A stretch of 64,000 nucleotides of DNA, taken from NCBI GenBank assembly GCA_905215555.1, contig CAJMQU010000002.1, forward strand, positions 186,001 through 250,000. The letters run 5' to 3'. The translations under genes were made by a program, and so were the position numbers. Positions 52,895 through 61,476 of this stretch are shown piece by piece. This DNA is from an uncultured bacterium (lineage in GTDB: Bacteria > Bacteroidota > Bacteroidia > Bacteroidales > Bacteroidaceae). The notes beneath the pieces are model-generated. The model was not told where the DNA came from. It saw only the letters and a list, made by a program, of their open reading frames with translations, and made no database searches. Numbering within the stretch: position 1 is the stretch's first letter; every line of letters begins with the position of its first letter.

Positions 52895-55800
52895 ATGCAA
52901 TATAGGATTTCAATACTTAAAAAGAGTTACCTCCTGTTGGTTCTGCTGGCAGCGGTGTGGCTTACCGGGTGCGTACAAGAGGAATTTGAATCAATACCTT
53001 CTCCGACAGGAAGCGGCGTTCAGTTCACTTTAACGGTTCCCGATGTGAGCATTCCGTCCGTATCCTCGCGCACAATGACCGGAACGGGAACAGCCAAGAA
53101 AGAAGACGAAATAAAAGCCGTGGATATCCTTGTTTTTGATGTATCGAAAACGCCTGCGGTATTTCTGGAATGGGCACAGGGTACAGATCTCGTACAGGAT
53201 TTGGCGAATGATAATTCAACGGTAACTTTTTCCGCCCCGCTTCCCCCTACTTCCACATCCACCTGCCTTATGGTTATAGCAAACAAGCCGCTCGACGATA
53301 TTGCACCGGGATTCACGAAGGGGGAGACCACCAAAGCCCAGGCGATGGAGGCCTTGCTCCACAGCCGGGAAGGGAAATGGAAGGCAGACGGATCGACTTC
53401 CGGCGGCTATACGCCGATTCCTATGTATGGAGAGACAGAAGTGGCGAAAATCGATATTTCGATGAATCCGATAACCGGCATTAACATGAAACGTATGCTG
53501 GCACGTATCGACATCCGCAATTCCGCTTCGAACTTTACGGTCGAAGAAGTCTATCTGGGCAACTATAATACGGTAGGATTCATTGCTCCGGCATGGGGTG
53601 CGAACGGGCAAATTACTGATCCGTCGCCGGATACTCCGACTCTCCCGGGCGACAGCGGTAAAAAGACGGGAGAAGGGAATGCAATTCTGTATTCCGTGAA
53701 CGGGAACACGCCATACGATGGAGAGATTTATACGTTTGAATCTCTGGCGGCAGAGGATGCCGGTGGGGTGGGACAGGATGGAGAGGCAAGCCGTAAGGAT
53801 GCTACCTGTCTGATTGTGAAGGGAAAAATAGGCAACGGGGAATCGACCTTTTACCGGGTGGATTTCACCAGAACCGGACAGATAGGGGAACAGGTGGAGT
53901 ATTTGCCTTTGAAGCGGAATTACAAATACATCATTACCATCACCCAGGCTTTGGGCACCGGCTATGCAAGCGTTCGCGAGGCGCTGGCATCCTACACGGT
54001 GATGTCCAACCTGAAGTTCAGGTTGATACATTATGACCGTGATAAGGTCAAGGATGTGGTCTACAACGGGCAGAATATGCTTGGAGTGGGTGAATCGGAG
54101 ATAGCTGTCACTCAGTACCAGAATAATAGTTATGCCATAGATGTCTTTACTGACAACTCCGGCGGTTGGAAAGCCGCCGTCACCGCAGGAAGCGATTGGC
54201 TCACATTCGAGGGCGGAGCAACATCTGCATCGGGCGTTGGGAATGATGATACACAGCTTAAACTGAAGATTCCCTATTTTAACAATGACATTATCGGTGT
54301 TACTCGCACGGCGACCGTTACGCTGACGGCTGGACGCCTGACACACGATATTAAAGTGACGCAGTATATGATAGATCCGGGCATTATCAAATTTGTCGAT
54401 GCATACGGGAATGTACTGGAGAATGGCCTCTTTTTCCCGATCAGAAATCCCGACGGTGACGGACTCCCCATCGAAGCGCAGACGGTGTATGTGATGTTTT
54501 CTGTGGATAGAATAGATGTTCAGCTCCAAGGGAAGAATGATGAAGAAATCATTCAGTATGATGCCGGCAATATAATTCCGCAATTGGACAGAAGCAGTAC
54601 TAAAACCTTTCATGAGAGGGTGCAGGCTTTTACAGTGCAACCCAATCCGAGAAGAACAGGCGACGGCACTGTTGAAGATGGCACTGGCTGGTGGTGGCGT
54701 TGGGATACGATGGATTTTAATTTATATGATAAAGAGGGATACCTTAAGCAGGTACAACTTCCCATCAATCAAGGCGAACTGGAGTTTTCATTCCGGTATT
54801 ATCCTACTACCGTCAATAGTAGCACCTATAAAATACCTTTGGGAGCGGAGCAATACCTGCAATTGTTTGTCAATAACAACTGGGAGATCATGAATATTGA
54901 AAAGCTGAATATTGTCAACGATGATGGTACCGGATTGATTCGGACCAATCCCGATAATGATATAATCATAGGCAGAAAGAATGCGGATGAAAAGATGTAT
55001 CAAGAGTCTGTTGTAGGTTTTGACGACGGTAAGGGATATGATGTTGTAGGTCACGGATACGATTTCAGGTTAAAACTTCACCCCGGCAAGTGGAAAGAGG
55101 GGAAAAGCGGAACGATACGAATCACATTCAGAAATGTGATGCATACCATTCAGGGTGCATTCTTCCCGTTCTATCGCACGATCGACCTTCAGATGGTGTC
55201 CGAAAAGAAATCTTATACGACCGCCGGGGAGCCCCTTTTCTATCTTTACCCGATCCGGTTCGATAATAGGATATATCGTAACGAAAACGTCCCCCCACAA
55301 AGTGTGGGGCGTTTGGAGAATTTCACCGATGCGGAGGATGTATGTGGGGATATAGGTGATGGTTGGCGTCTGCCTACTGCCAGCGAATTGTTGATGTCGT
55401 TTGCCTATGTAAATGCTTTGGGTGGCAATGCAGAGGATTATAGGTATAATGAAAGCCAGAATCCGTACGGATGGTATCAGAACTGGACCGGCAGCTACTG
55501 GTCTTCATCATATTATTCAGATCAAGGCTCCGATACACGTTATGAGTTGGAGTTTGCGGCAGGTTATCAAAATTCTGTACCTACCAGCAAAAATAATTAT
55601 TTCCGTTGCGTAAGAAATAATAGTAATAGCGGAACGAAGTACCCTTATTTAAATGTAGGGTCCGCGGGGGTTACTATTGTCTCCCGCGATGCGAATGGAG
55701 GAACAGATCCCTCGGTACTGTTTGCTTCAGGTGAAACTCCGGATACGAGTGATGCGATGAATAAGATTGCTCCTAAGCTTCAGATTGAAAATACCAGTAG

Positions 55801-56116
55801 CGGTGGTAAGACTTGGGCAGAGGCAAAAGCTATATGTGAAGGTAAAGGGAGTGGCTGGCGTCTGCCTACCCAGCGCGAGATGTATCTGGTCCTTAGTATG
55901 GGAGGAACGAATGTCAGTATCGAAAATCAAGGTTTTGGTGGTTTGACAACTTGGACAGGGAGTGGATTTGAGAAAATAAATGCTGTACACTGGACATTGA
56001 CTGAACGTGACGGTGGCTATTGGTTAGTAGGATTCAATAATGATGAATTCGGCGCATGGCCCCAGGAAGGATCAGTAGACTGGGCTTGGTACCGCTGTGT
56101 GCGGAATGTACCATAA
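52895..56116 (+). CDS. DUF4906 fimbrial tip-like protein with two FISUMP-type C-terminal domains
   Basis: A 1073-residue lipoprotein (lipobox WLTGCVQEE) and the largest protein of the operon, hence the tip adhesin candidate. The N-terminal fimbrillin-like domain (about 40-330) contains IKAVDILVFDVSK and a DUF4906 region. A BACON-like sandwich (about 400-490) has SGGWKAAVTAGSDWLTFEGG. Two C-terminal modules at about 800-910 and 950-1073 share GWRLPT (DGWRLPTASELLM, GWRLPTQREMYLV) and end in YFRCVRN or YRCVRNVP, as in Fibrobacter-major-type (DUF1566-like) domains. Ligand unknown. A 19-bp perfect terminator follows. Confidence 0.8.
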   Translation: MQYRISILKKSYLLLVLLAAVWLTGCVQEEFESIPSPTGSGVQFTLTVPDVSIPSVSSRTMTGTGTAKKEDEIKAVDILVFDVSKTPAVFLEWAQGTDLVQDLANDNSTVTFSAPLPPTSTSTCLMVIANKPLDDIAPGFTKGETTKAQAMEALLHSREGKWKADGSTSGGYTPIPMYGETEVAKIDISMNPITGINMKRMLARIDIRNSASNFTVEEVYLGNYNTVGFIAPAWGANGQITDPSPDTPTLPGDSGKKTGEGNAILYSVNGNTPYDGEIYTFESLAAEDAGGVGQDGEASRKDATCLIVKGKIGNGESTFYRVDFTRTGQIGEQVEYLPLKRNYKYIITITQALGTGYASVREALASYTVMSNLKFRLIHYDRDKVKDVVYNGQNMLGVGESEIAVTQYQNNSYAIDVFTDNSGGWKAAVTAGSDWLTFEGGATSASGVGNDDTQLKLKIPYFNNDIIGVTRTATVTLTAGRLTHDIKVTQYMIDPGIIKFVDAYGNVLENGLFFPIRNPDGDGLPIEAQTVYVMFSVDRIDVQLQGKNDEEIIQYDAGNIIPQLDRSSTKTFHERVQAFTVQPNPRRTGDGTVEDGTGWWWRWDTMDFNLYDKEGYLKQVQLPINQGELEFSFRYYPTTVNSSTYKIPLGAEQYLQLFVNNNWEIMNIEKLNIVNDDGTGLIRTNPDNDIIIGRKNADEKMYQESVVGFDDGKGYDVVGHGYDFRLKLHPGKWKEGKSGTIRITFRNVMHTIQGAFFPFYRTIDLQMVSEKKSYTTAGEPLFYLYPIRFDNRIYRNENVPPQSVGRLENFTDAEDVCGDIGDGWRLPTASELLMSFAYVNALGGNAEDYRYNESQNPYGWYQNWTGSYWSSSYYSDQGSDTRYELEFAAGYQNSVPTSKNNYFRCVRNNSNSGTKYPYLNVGSAGVTIVSRDANGGTDPSVLFASGETPDTSDAMNKIAPKLQIENTSSGGKTWAEAKAICEGKGSGWRLPTQREMYLVLSMGGTNVSIENQGFGGLTTWTGSGFEKINAVHWTLTERDGGYWLVGFNNDEFGAWPQEGSVDWAWYRCVRNVP

Positions 56117-56121
56117 AATTA

Positions 56122-56170
56122 AATGAGCTGTATCAGAATGCTTCCAAACAACATTCTGATACAGCTCATT
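56122..56170. terminator. Terminator of the fimbrial operon
   Basis: Perfect 19-bp arms AATGAGCTGTATCAGAATG (56122-56140) and the complement at 56152-56170 around an 11-nt loop, between the fimbrial tip gene and the convergent regulator. Confidence 0.88.
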
Positions 56171-56201
56171 CCTTTATAGCCTTTTCCGTTACAGTACCTT
56201 C

Positions 56202-57164
56202 CTAAAGCATCTCGATAATGCTCCTCTGCTTTTCCAGAAACGCAATCCTCTGCGCCTCCCCGCTACCCGAAATCAGTGTCGAGTGTCTTTTCAGCGATTG
56301 AATCCAGTTCTTCTGTAGTTGGCAAATCTGCGGGCTTTGCGAATCCATCGAATTGATGGAATACACCCTGAAAAGGCTGATTTGGAAATCCCGGTTGCTC
56401 ACATACGTATAAGTCGCTTCAAAATCGATGTTCGACAAATAGATGAACAGCTCATGCCCCTCACTATATTCCCCTTTCACCGACAAGTGTTCCAGATCGA
56501 TGAGCAACTGCTGCAACTCATTCTTCAGATACATCACGTCCGATGTAGATATCAAGTTCAGCCCCGCAAAATACTTTATCTCCTTTACGAAAGATTGGAA
56601 GATGTTACTGTCCCATATAAAGTAAGACTTCTTGGGTTTTCTCAATCCCTCGCTCAACTTTTTATGTGAAGTGATTATTTTATCGGGCACATGCATATCG
56701 CTCAGAGAATTCGGAGTCTTCACTTTCCCGTTCTGATAAATCCACCGGCACAGGCGGAACTTGGACAGATACTCATAGGACGAGTAGAGAGTAAAGGGAA
56801 TGGTGTTCGTTGCAGAATATACCTCGGCGTTGCCGTCTCCTTTCATCGAATTGAAAATCCGCAGATAGCGTTCAATAATTTCATGGTAGCTTTCGAACAG
56901 ATTGGGCGAATGCAGCAGGTTCAGGTCGAAAGTGGCCCGATTCGACAGATGGTTCCCGATAATCTGGTCAATGGAAATGCCCAGGTTATGAGAGATTACG
57001 GCTATTTCATCGAAAGTGAACGCAACTTCCCCGCGCAGCCTGCGGTAAACGGCTTCTTTTCCCATGTACAGCGTGTCTGTCAGATAGTTGGCTAAGTTCT
57101 GCCCTTGCGGAATCCTCTCCTTCATCTCATTAATCAACTCTTTTACAATATAATTTTTCGTCAT
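56202..57164 (-). CDS. HTH transcriptional regulator, paralog 1
   Basis: A 320-residue protein with an N-terminal helix-turn-helix (about 15-65: LANYLTDTLYMGKEAVYRRL, FDEIAVISHNLGIS) and a long helical C-terminus with no known enzyme motif (ends QRIAFLEKQRSIIEML). It belongs to a Bacteroides-specific regulator family whose members lie beside fimbrial or surface loci. ATG 57164 is used; the upstream TTG (57185) is weaker. It is about 40% identical by eye to the next gene, sharing GKEA(V/I)YRRLRGEV and ISNI(D/N)FEATY(T/S)Y. Probably controls the fimbrial operon. Confidence 0.78.
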   Translation of the reverse strand: MTKNYIVKELINEMKERIPQGQNLANYLTDTLYMGKEAVYRRLRGEVAFTFDEIAVISHNLGISIDQIIGNHLSNRATFDLNLLHSPNLFESYHEIIERYLRIFNSMKGDGNAEVYSATNTIPFTLYSSYEYLSKFRLCRWIYQNGKVKTPNSLSDMHVPDKIITSHKKLSEGLRKPKKSYFIWDSNIFQSFVKEIKYFAGLNLISTSDVMYLKNELQQLLIDLEHLSVKGEYSEGHELFIYLSNIDFEATYTYVSNRDFQISLFRVYSINSMDSQSPQICQLQKNWIQSLKRHSTLISGSGEAQRIAFLEKQRSIIEML

Positions 57165-57405
57165 AGCCTCTTCTTTTTTTGTCAATAATCAAATGCATAG
57201 GTCAAATTTGTGGCATATACAAATATAGAGCTTGTTAATGGAACTTTTGTGATTGAAATCATGTGATGAAAACAGGAGTATTTTCTATTTGAAAAGAATG
57301 AAATATGAAATAGTTGAATGACGAAAAAAAACAGATAGGGGGGCTATCTGTTTTCGATAATAGAGAATAATTGTCTGAACAATTGCAGTTTTCGGAAAGT
57401 AAAGG

Positions 57406-58365
57406 CTATAATGCACCGATAATTTCTCGCTGTTGTTTAAAGAATTGGATGCGTTGCATCTCACCGCTTTCTGATATTAGCGTAGAGAACTTCTTCAACG
57501 ACTGAATCCATTCCTTCAGACCGCGGAACATCTCGCTGTCCTGCGTGGTGATGGAGTTGATGGAATATATCCGGATCAGACTGAGCTGTATGCTGCTTGT
57601 GCCTAAGTAACTGTAAGTGGCCTCGAAGTTAATATTCGAAATATAGATCTTGACGTCGTTGCCCGTCTTGCTCTTTCCGCGGGAGGCCAGTTCTTCCAGG
57701 TCGTCCACTACTAAAAGCAGTTCTTCCTTGAGGAGGTTCTTATCTTCGTCGGAGATGAGATGCACGTCGCAGAAGTACTGGATATCATTGACCAGATGGC
57801 TGAAAATCATATTGTCCCAGATGTAATCTACGGAGTGGATATGGTCTACCACATGGGCGTATTCCTTCTGCTTGTCCACTATCTTCTGCGGGATTTCCAT
57901 TTCTTCAAAATGCCTGCACTTTATGTTTTCATTCTGGTACATCCATTTGAACAGCCGGAATTTAGAAAGCATATTATAGTTCAGTGAAAGGGTCAGCGGA
58001 ATGATATTGGATGAAGTCCCGATTTCCGAGTACTCTTCATCCTTCACCTTCCGGAATAACTCTACCTGCTTTTCCAGAATAGAATAGTAGGTTTCGAGAG
58101 GCTTGCTGCTACTCACTATATTCATGTCGAAAACGGCATTGTCCTGAAAGCTCACGCCTATCATTTTATCCAGCGATATACCCAGTTTACGGGATATAAC
58201 GGCTGCTTCGGTCAGGGTGAAAGGTACTTCACCGCGGAGCCGGCGGTAGATAGCTTCTTTGCCTATATAAAGAATGTCCATTAAAGTATTGGCAAGATTT
58301 TCTTTGGATGGGAGTTTCTCTCTGACGGCATTAACTAATCCTGTGTTTAACTCGTTTGTTATCAT
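57406..58365 (-). CDS. HTH transcriptional regulator, paralog 2
   Basis: A 319-residue paralog of the preceding gene, with the same HTH region (about 15-65: LANTLMDILYIGKEAIYRRL, TEAAVISRKLGISLDKMIGV) and helical C-terminal half (ISNINFEATYSYLG, FSTLISESGEMQRIQFF). The two lie in tandem on the minus strand, 241 nt apart and each complete, so this is a local gene duplication. They could form hetero-oligomers or respond to different signals. Its upstream region is AT-rich, with no classical promoter found by eye. Confidence 0.78.
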   Translation of the reverse strand: MITNELNTGLVNAVREKLPSKENLANTLMDILYIGKEAIYRRLRGEVPFTLTEAAVISRKLGISLDKMIGVSFQDNAVFDMNIVSSSKPLETYYSILEKQVELFRKVKDEEYSEIGTSSNIIPLTLSLNYNMLSKFRLFKWMYQNENIKCRHFEEMEIPQKIVDKQKEYAHVVDHIHSVDYIWDNMIFSHLVNDIQYFCDVHLISDEDKNLLKEELLLVVDDLEELASRGKSKTGNDVKIYISNINFEATYSYLGTSSIQLSLIRIYSINSITTQDSEMFRGLKEWIQSLKKFSTLISESGEMQRIQFFKQQREIIGAL

Positions 58366-58589
58366 AATCTTCTGTCTGAGTTAGAGGTTTGTCTATTGTC
58401 TATTTAACACTTTTGGAGGGCTACTTGTTTCGAAAATCGTAACATTTCTTTCTTTGGAGGGCGTATTTCCGAAAATTGTGTTTGATGAACCTTAGGCAGT
58501 CATATATAGAAAGCCGGACTGTTCTACATTTCTTATTACTGGCACGGAAGTGTATGCGTTGTGATGTAATTTTGTGAAGCAGTTTAATC

Positions 58590-58677
58590 CACCACAGAGG
58601 ACACAGAGTTCACAGAGGTTTATGCTTCTGATTCTGGGATAATCATAACCTCCGTGACCTCTGTGTCCTCTGTGGTG
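58590..58677. repeat. Long palindrome of CACAGAGGACACAGAG type
   Basis: CACCACAGAGGACACAGAG (58590-58608) pairs perfectly with 58659-58677; the inner part TTCACAGAGGTTTATG pairs imperfectly with 58644-58658. Total arm length about 34 bp. The core is of the same word type as the palindrome at 23696, a widespread bacterial intergenic repeat style. Confidence 0.8.
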
Positions 58678-58713
58678 AAACCTGCATTTACTAACTAATT
58701 GAAGGATATTAAT

Positions 58714-59166
58714 ATGATGGAAGATAAGAAAAAAATAGTGGCAGAGTTATATCATAAGAAGCAGGAAAAGAATGAAATTCCGACGCTTTTCGGGAAGAAA
58801 GTTCCTGTTATCAGTAGTGTATACGATCCGCTGACGGGCATGCGCGACGGCACCATTACTGCAAACGCTCCTGTTGTCATCACGGGTGAGAATCTGTGCT
58901 TATCTTCACTCGGAACCATATACCTGGGACTTTCTCCCGTCTCCGATAAGGGCACATTGATACATGTAAAAAGAGTGTTTAAGTATACCGACACAGAGGT
59001 GTTGGTCATCCTGCCTGATTTGGAGCCGGGAGAATACTCCCCGGTTATGATGATTCACATGGGAGGGAAGATGGACTTCACTTATACCTTGCCGGTATCG
59101 TGGAGAGTGCTCGACGAAAGATATACAGCTCTCTTTGTAAGGAGGAGTTACAGCGACTTAATTTGA
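58714..59166 (+). CDS. DUF4469-like small protein with IPT/TIG-like fold
   Basis: A 150-residue protein that resembles Bacteroides DUF4469-type proteins: a charged N-terminus (MMEDKKKIVAELYHKKQ), then one immunoglobulin-like (IPT/TIG) domain with ISSVYDPLTGMRDGTITANA and VVITGENL, ending in DERYTALFVRRSYSD. No signal peptide. ATG 58714 or 58717 starts it; a TTG at 58699 is rejected because it lies in the region before the second ATG without support. Function unknown; it stands alone after a palindrome and before the strong promoter at 59202. Confidence 0.6.
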   Translation: MMEDKKKIVAELYHKKQEKNEIPTLFGKKVPVISSVYDPLTGMRDGTITANAPVVITGENLCLSSLGTIYLGLSPVSDKGTLIHVKRVFKYTDTEVLVILPDLEPGEYSPVMMIHMGGKMDFTYTLPVSWRVLDERYTALFVRRSYSDLI

Positions 59167-59201
59167 TGTTTTTTAAGCTGAAAGTAAAAAACATAAAGGT
59201 A

Positions 59202-59235
59202 TTTGGTTGTTGAATATGAAAAAAACGTATCTTTG
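59202..59235 (+). promoter_or_regulatory. Strong promoter of the structured RNA
   Basis: TTTG (59202-59205), 22 nt, then TATCTTTG (59228-59235). The predicted start is near 59242. The boxes match the housekeeping sigma factor; the nearest gene begins only at 59486, so about 240 nt of leader or RNA gene follow. Confidence 0.75.
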
Positions 59236-59241
59236 CAGGTG

Positions 59242-59430
59242 AACAAGTGACATATAGTATTGCGTATACATATATGTCCTCTTCCGGTCAGAGAAAAATG
59301 TGGGAGTTTTTATCTAGAAATCGGATGAGCGTAGCCTGTATCAGTTCTTGGTACGGGCTTACTCTTCCTTTTCTAGGGGTACCCACATACCTTCTCTTGA
59401 GGAAGACGTAATGCCCCGTACCTCTTGTAA
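59242..59430 (+). ncRNA. Rod-shaped structured RNA, 6S-like architecture
   Basis: Right after a strong promoter, about 185 nt fold into one irregular rod: AGAGAA with TTCTCT, TGTGGG with CCCACA (59300/59381), an asymmetric internal loop, CTAGAAA with TTTTCTAG, GAG with CTC, and AGCCTGTA with TACGGGCT around the loop TCAGTTCTTGG (59341-59351). An outer ACAAG/CTTGT pair closes it. A long rod with a central bubble is the architecture of 6S RNA, which binds RNA polymerase. Family assignment is inference; other leader RNAs remain possible. Confidence 0.5.
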
Positions 59431-59485
59431 TAACCAGTTATAGCCGTATAGGGTTGATTTGAAACTTATTAATCAAACACTCTAT

Positions 59486-59959
59486 ATGGCTAATTGGCTT
59501 TCTGTAAGTTTGGCCGCTGAGAAATACGGCATATCCGAAGAGCAAATCCACGAATGGATTAGGCTCGGTTATCTGAGATGTTCCTCTCTGGATAAAGACC
59601 CTTACGAGGACCCCGATCCGATGGTGGATGCGGAGGATCTTGAAAAATCCCTTGAGTTTAATTCAACGAAGTCTTACCCGGAAGATGACGCGACTGTCGA
59701 ACGGGTTCCGAAAGAGCATTTAGACTGGCTTTATAAGGAAAATGCACGCTTAACAAAAGCCTATGATGATTTGCATGAGGAGAACTATCGCCATTCTCAG
59801 AGGGAGGCCAATCTACAGGCTGAATTTGAGAAGATGGCGGACCTCACCCATAGAATTCTTTCATTAAACGAAAAGATACTGAATCATAATAGAGCGATAA
59901 AAGGCAAGAAAACGTCTGTTTGGTCTTTCCTGTGCCGACTATTCCGAAAAGAATCATAA
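59486..59959 (+). CDS. Coiled-coil protein with MerR/excisionase-like N-terminus
   Basis: A 157-residue protein not recognised as a named family. Residues about 1-45 (WLSVSLAAEKYGISEEQIHE, WIRLGYLRC) look like a MerR/excisionase-type helix-turn-helix. Residues about 75-135 are strongly helical and coiled-coil forming (LYKENARLTKAYDDLHEENY, LQAEFEKMADLTHRILSL), and the C-terminus is basic (KGKKTSVWSFLCRLFRKES). ATG 59486 is preferred over TTG 59459. It follows the structured RNA and ends before a terminator. Confidence 0.6.
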   Translation: MANWLSVSLAAEKYGISEEQIHEWIRLGYLRCSSLDKDPYEDPDPMVDAEDLEKSLEFNSTKSYPEDDATVERVPKEHLDWLYKENARLTKAYDDLHEENYRHSQREANLQAEFEKMADLTHRILSLNEKILNHNRAIKGKKTSVWSFLCRLFRKES

Positions 59960-60017
59960 TAGGTAATTTCTCATCTAACCAATATATACCCTGTTTTTCA
60001 ATCCTTTTTTATCTCGT

Positions 60018-60053
60018 GAATGCGGAGTTCCTTCGGGGGCTTCGCATTCTTTT
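60018..60053 (+). terminator. Terminator after the coiled-coil gene
   Basis: GAATGCGGAG (60018-60027) pairs with CTTCGCATTC (60040-60049), with one G-U pair, followed by TTTTAAA. Position fits transcription from 59202. Confidence 0.85.
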
Positions 60054-60268
60054 AAACTAATGTAATAACTTAGGAGGGTATGCTAAAAGTCAGACATCAT
60101 ACTCTATTCCGGACAAAAAGTAATCAGAGTACCCCTTTTGCTGATAAACGCTTCTTGCAAAACTTTCGAAATAGAATCTGCTTGGATAATGTATGGAATA
60201 TAAATGCATGGTTTCTGCATAAACAGACAACGTATATGGATGGTTATGCAAGGAACTATGCTTCTTTC

Positions 60269-60412
60269 GCAAGCAATCTATAGATGCAACGCAAGCGATC
60301 TATAGATGCAACGCAAACGATCTATAGATGTAACGCAAACGATCTATAGATGTAACGCAAACGATCTATATTTGGAACACAGACGATCTATATATGGGTG
60401 GCAGATGATGTG
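60269..60412. repeat. Tandem array of 22-bp units (about 6.5 copies)
   Basis: Contiguous 22-bp units at 60269, 60291, 60313, 60335, 60357 and 60379, with a half unit to 60412. The core ATCTATAGAT is a perfect palindrome and units begin GCAARCGATC. The last two units are degenerate. Positions CAAGCG and final AC are shared with the array at 21442. The rest of the gap 60054-60714 holds no gene; the 67-codon frame at 60080-60283 lacks support. Confidence 0.85.
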
Positions 60413-60714
60413 TTTTTAGTATACAGACCGTCTGTTTTTCTTTTATTAGAGTTGTCCTTATTTATGTATTCTTCTTTCAATCAGCAAGATGCTGGTTTTC
60501 GTTCGTTTCTTTTCGTCCTTCCCTGCACCGGGGCGTAACTATCGCATTCTCGTTATGCATAAAAAGCAAAGTGTCATAACGGCACGGTTGAATGTGTGAA
60601 ATAATATCTCACTTTCAAGTATAAAGAGGAAAGTTGGAGAAATAAGCCTAAGTTGAATTGGAATTACATGATATATTTTTATCTTTGTGATTGGAAATTA
60701 GTAAAGAAGGTATC

Positions 60715-61038
60715 ATGTATTCTAAAACAAAGATATTACAGCAAATCAAGGACACTTTGCAGAATGTGCTTCCCACGGGTGGGCGGGTACTTCTGTTCGG
60801 TTCTCAGGCACGCGGAGATGCCCGGGAAGATTCTGATTGGGACATTCTTATTCTGATTGATAAAGAACGGATTAATAATGATGACTTTGATAATGTTGCT
60901 TACCCTTTGGTGGAATTGGGCTGGAAGATAGGGGCTATGATAAATCCTTTGCTTTACACTTATAGCGATTGGCAAAAAAGGAATTTTACTCCTTTTTATA
61001 AGAATGTGGAACAAGAAAGTATTGAGATATGTCGTTGA
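60715..61038 (+). CDS. MNT-type nucleotidyltransferase (MntA-like)
   Basis: A 107-residue minimal nucleotidyltransferase: fold signature LLFGSQARGDAREDSDWDIL (about 28-47), with GSxxxG and the two metal-binding Asp residues (SDWD). MntA partners HepT-type HEPN ribonucleases, neutralising them by nucleotide transfer to a tyrosine. ATG 60715 is used; the TTG at 60691 is close to the -7 box TATCTTTG (60680-60687). The next gene overlaps by 10 nt. The enzyme itself seems intact, although the partner is broken. Confidence 0.85.
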   Translation: MYSKTKILQQIKDTLQNVLPTGGRVLLFGSQARGDAREDSDWDILILIDKERINNDDFDNVAYPLVELGWKIGAMINPLLYTYSDWQKRNFTPFYKNVEQESIEICR

Positions 61039-61368
61039 CAATTGATGAGAAAAAAGCTATAATTTCGTATCGGATACAGAAATCTGAGACTGCGATGATT
61101 GAAGCGAGGGATAATGCATTGTTGAATCATTGGAGTTTGGTAGCGAACCGCCTGTATTATGCGGTATTTCACATGGCTTCAGCTCTTAACGAGGGGTTTG
61201 TTGAGCAGGGAAGATGCTCGTTTAGCTTCTCGATTGCTTAATATGCGTCAGGCAGGTGATTATGATGACATGTTTGACTGGGCGGAAATAGATGTTGCTC
61301 CATTGTTTCCACAGACAGAAATATTGCTTGAAAAAATGAAGGAACTGATTTCTATTAAGCAGAATTGA
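61029..61368 (+). pseudogene. HEPN-domain partner (HepT-like), frameshifted with internal deletion
   Basis: From ATG 61029, the N-terminal half (SYRIQKSETAMIEARDNALL, WSLVANRLYYAVFHMASALN) matches HEPN proteins. The frame is then lost near 61190-61200 and the C-terminal half continues in another frame (LLSREDARLASRLLNMRQAG, DYDDMFDWAEIDV). Family members have about 20-25 more residues between the halves, including the usual HxGxxxxFV-type stretch; these are missing here. The antitoxin-like partner MntA overlaps by 10 nt. So this toxin-antitoxin pair has lost the HEPN ribonuclease function. Confidence 0.82.
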
Positions 61369-61416
61369 TATGCATTGAGTCGGTAAATTCACTGATAAAA
61401 TGGTTTATAATAAGTT

Positions 61417-61456
61417 ACGGGCTACAGGCACGAGTGATAAGTGCCTTGTAGCCCGT
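61417..61456. terminator. Bidirectional terminator between HEPN relic and uxuA
   Basis: ACGGGCTACAGGCAC (61417-61431) pairs with 61441-61456 (one bulged base). A/T-rich flanks on both sides, 20 nt downstream of the uxuA stop codon. Confidence 0.87.
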
Positions 61457-61476
61457 ATTAATTATAAAGAGGCTTC

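Noticed and set aside
53216..54640. 474-codon minus-strand open frame
   Set aside because: Antisense to the fimbrial tip gene and without recognisable domains.
60080..60283. 67-codon frame
   Set aside because: Runs into the 22-bp array and has no promoter or family support.
60269..60412. CRISPR array
   Set aside because: Units of 22 bp are contiguous with no unique spacers, and no cas genes are near; the same holds for 21442-21538.
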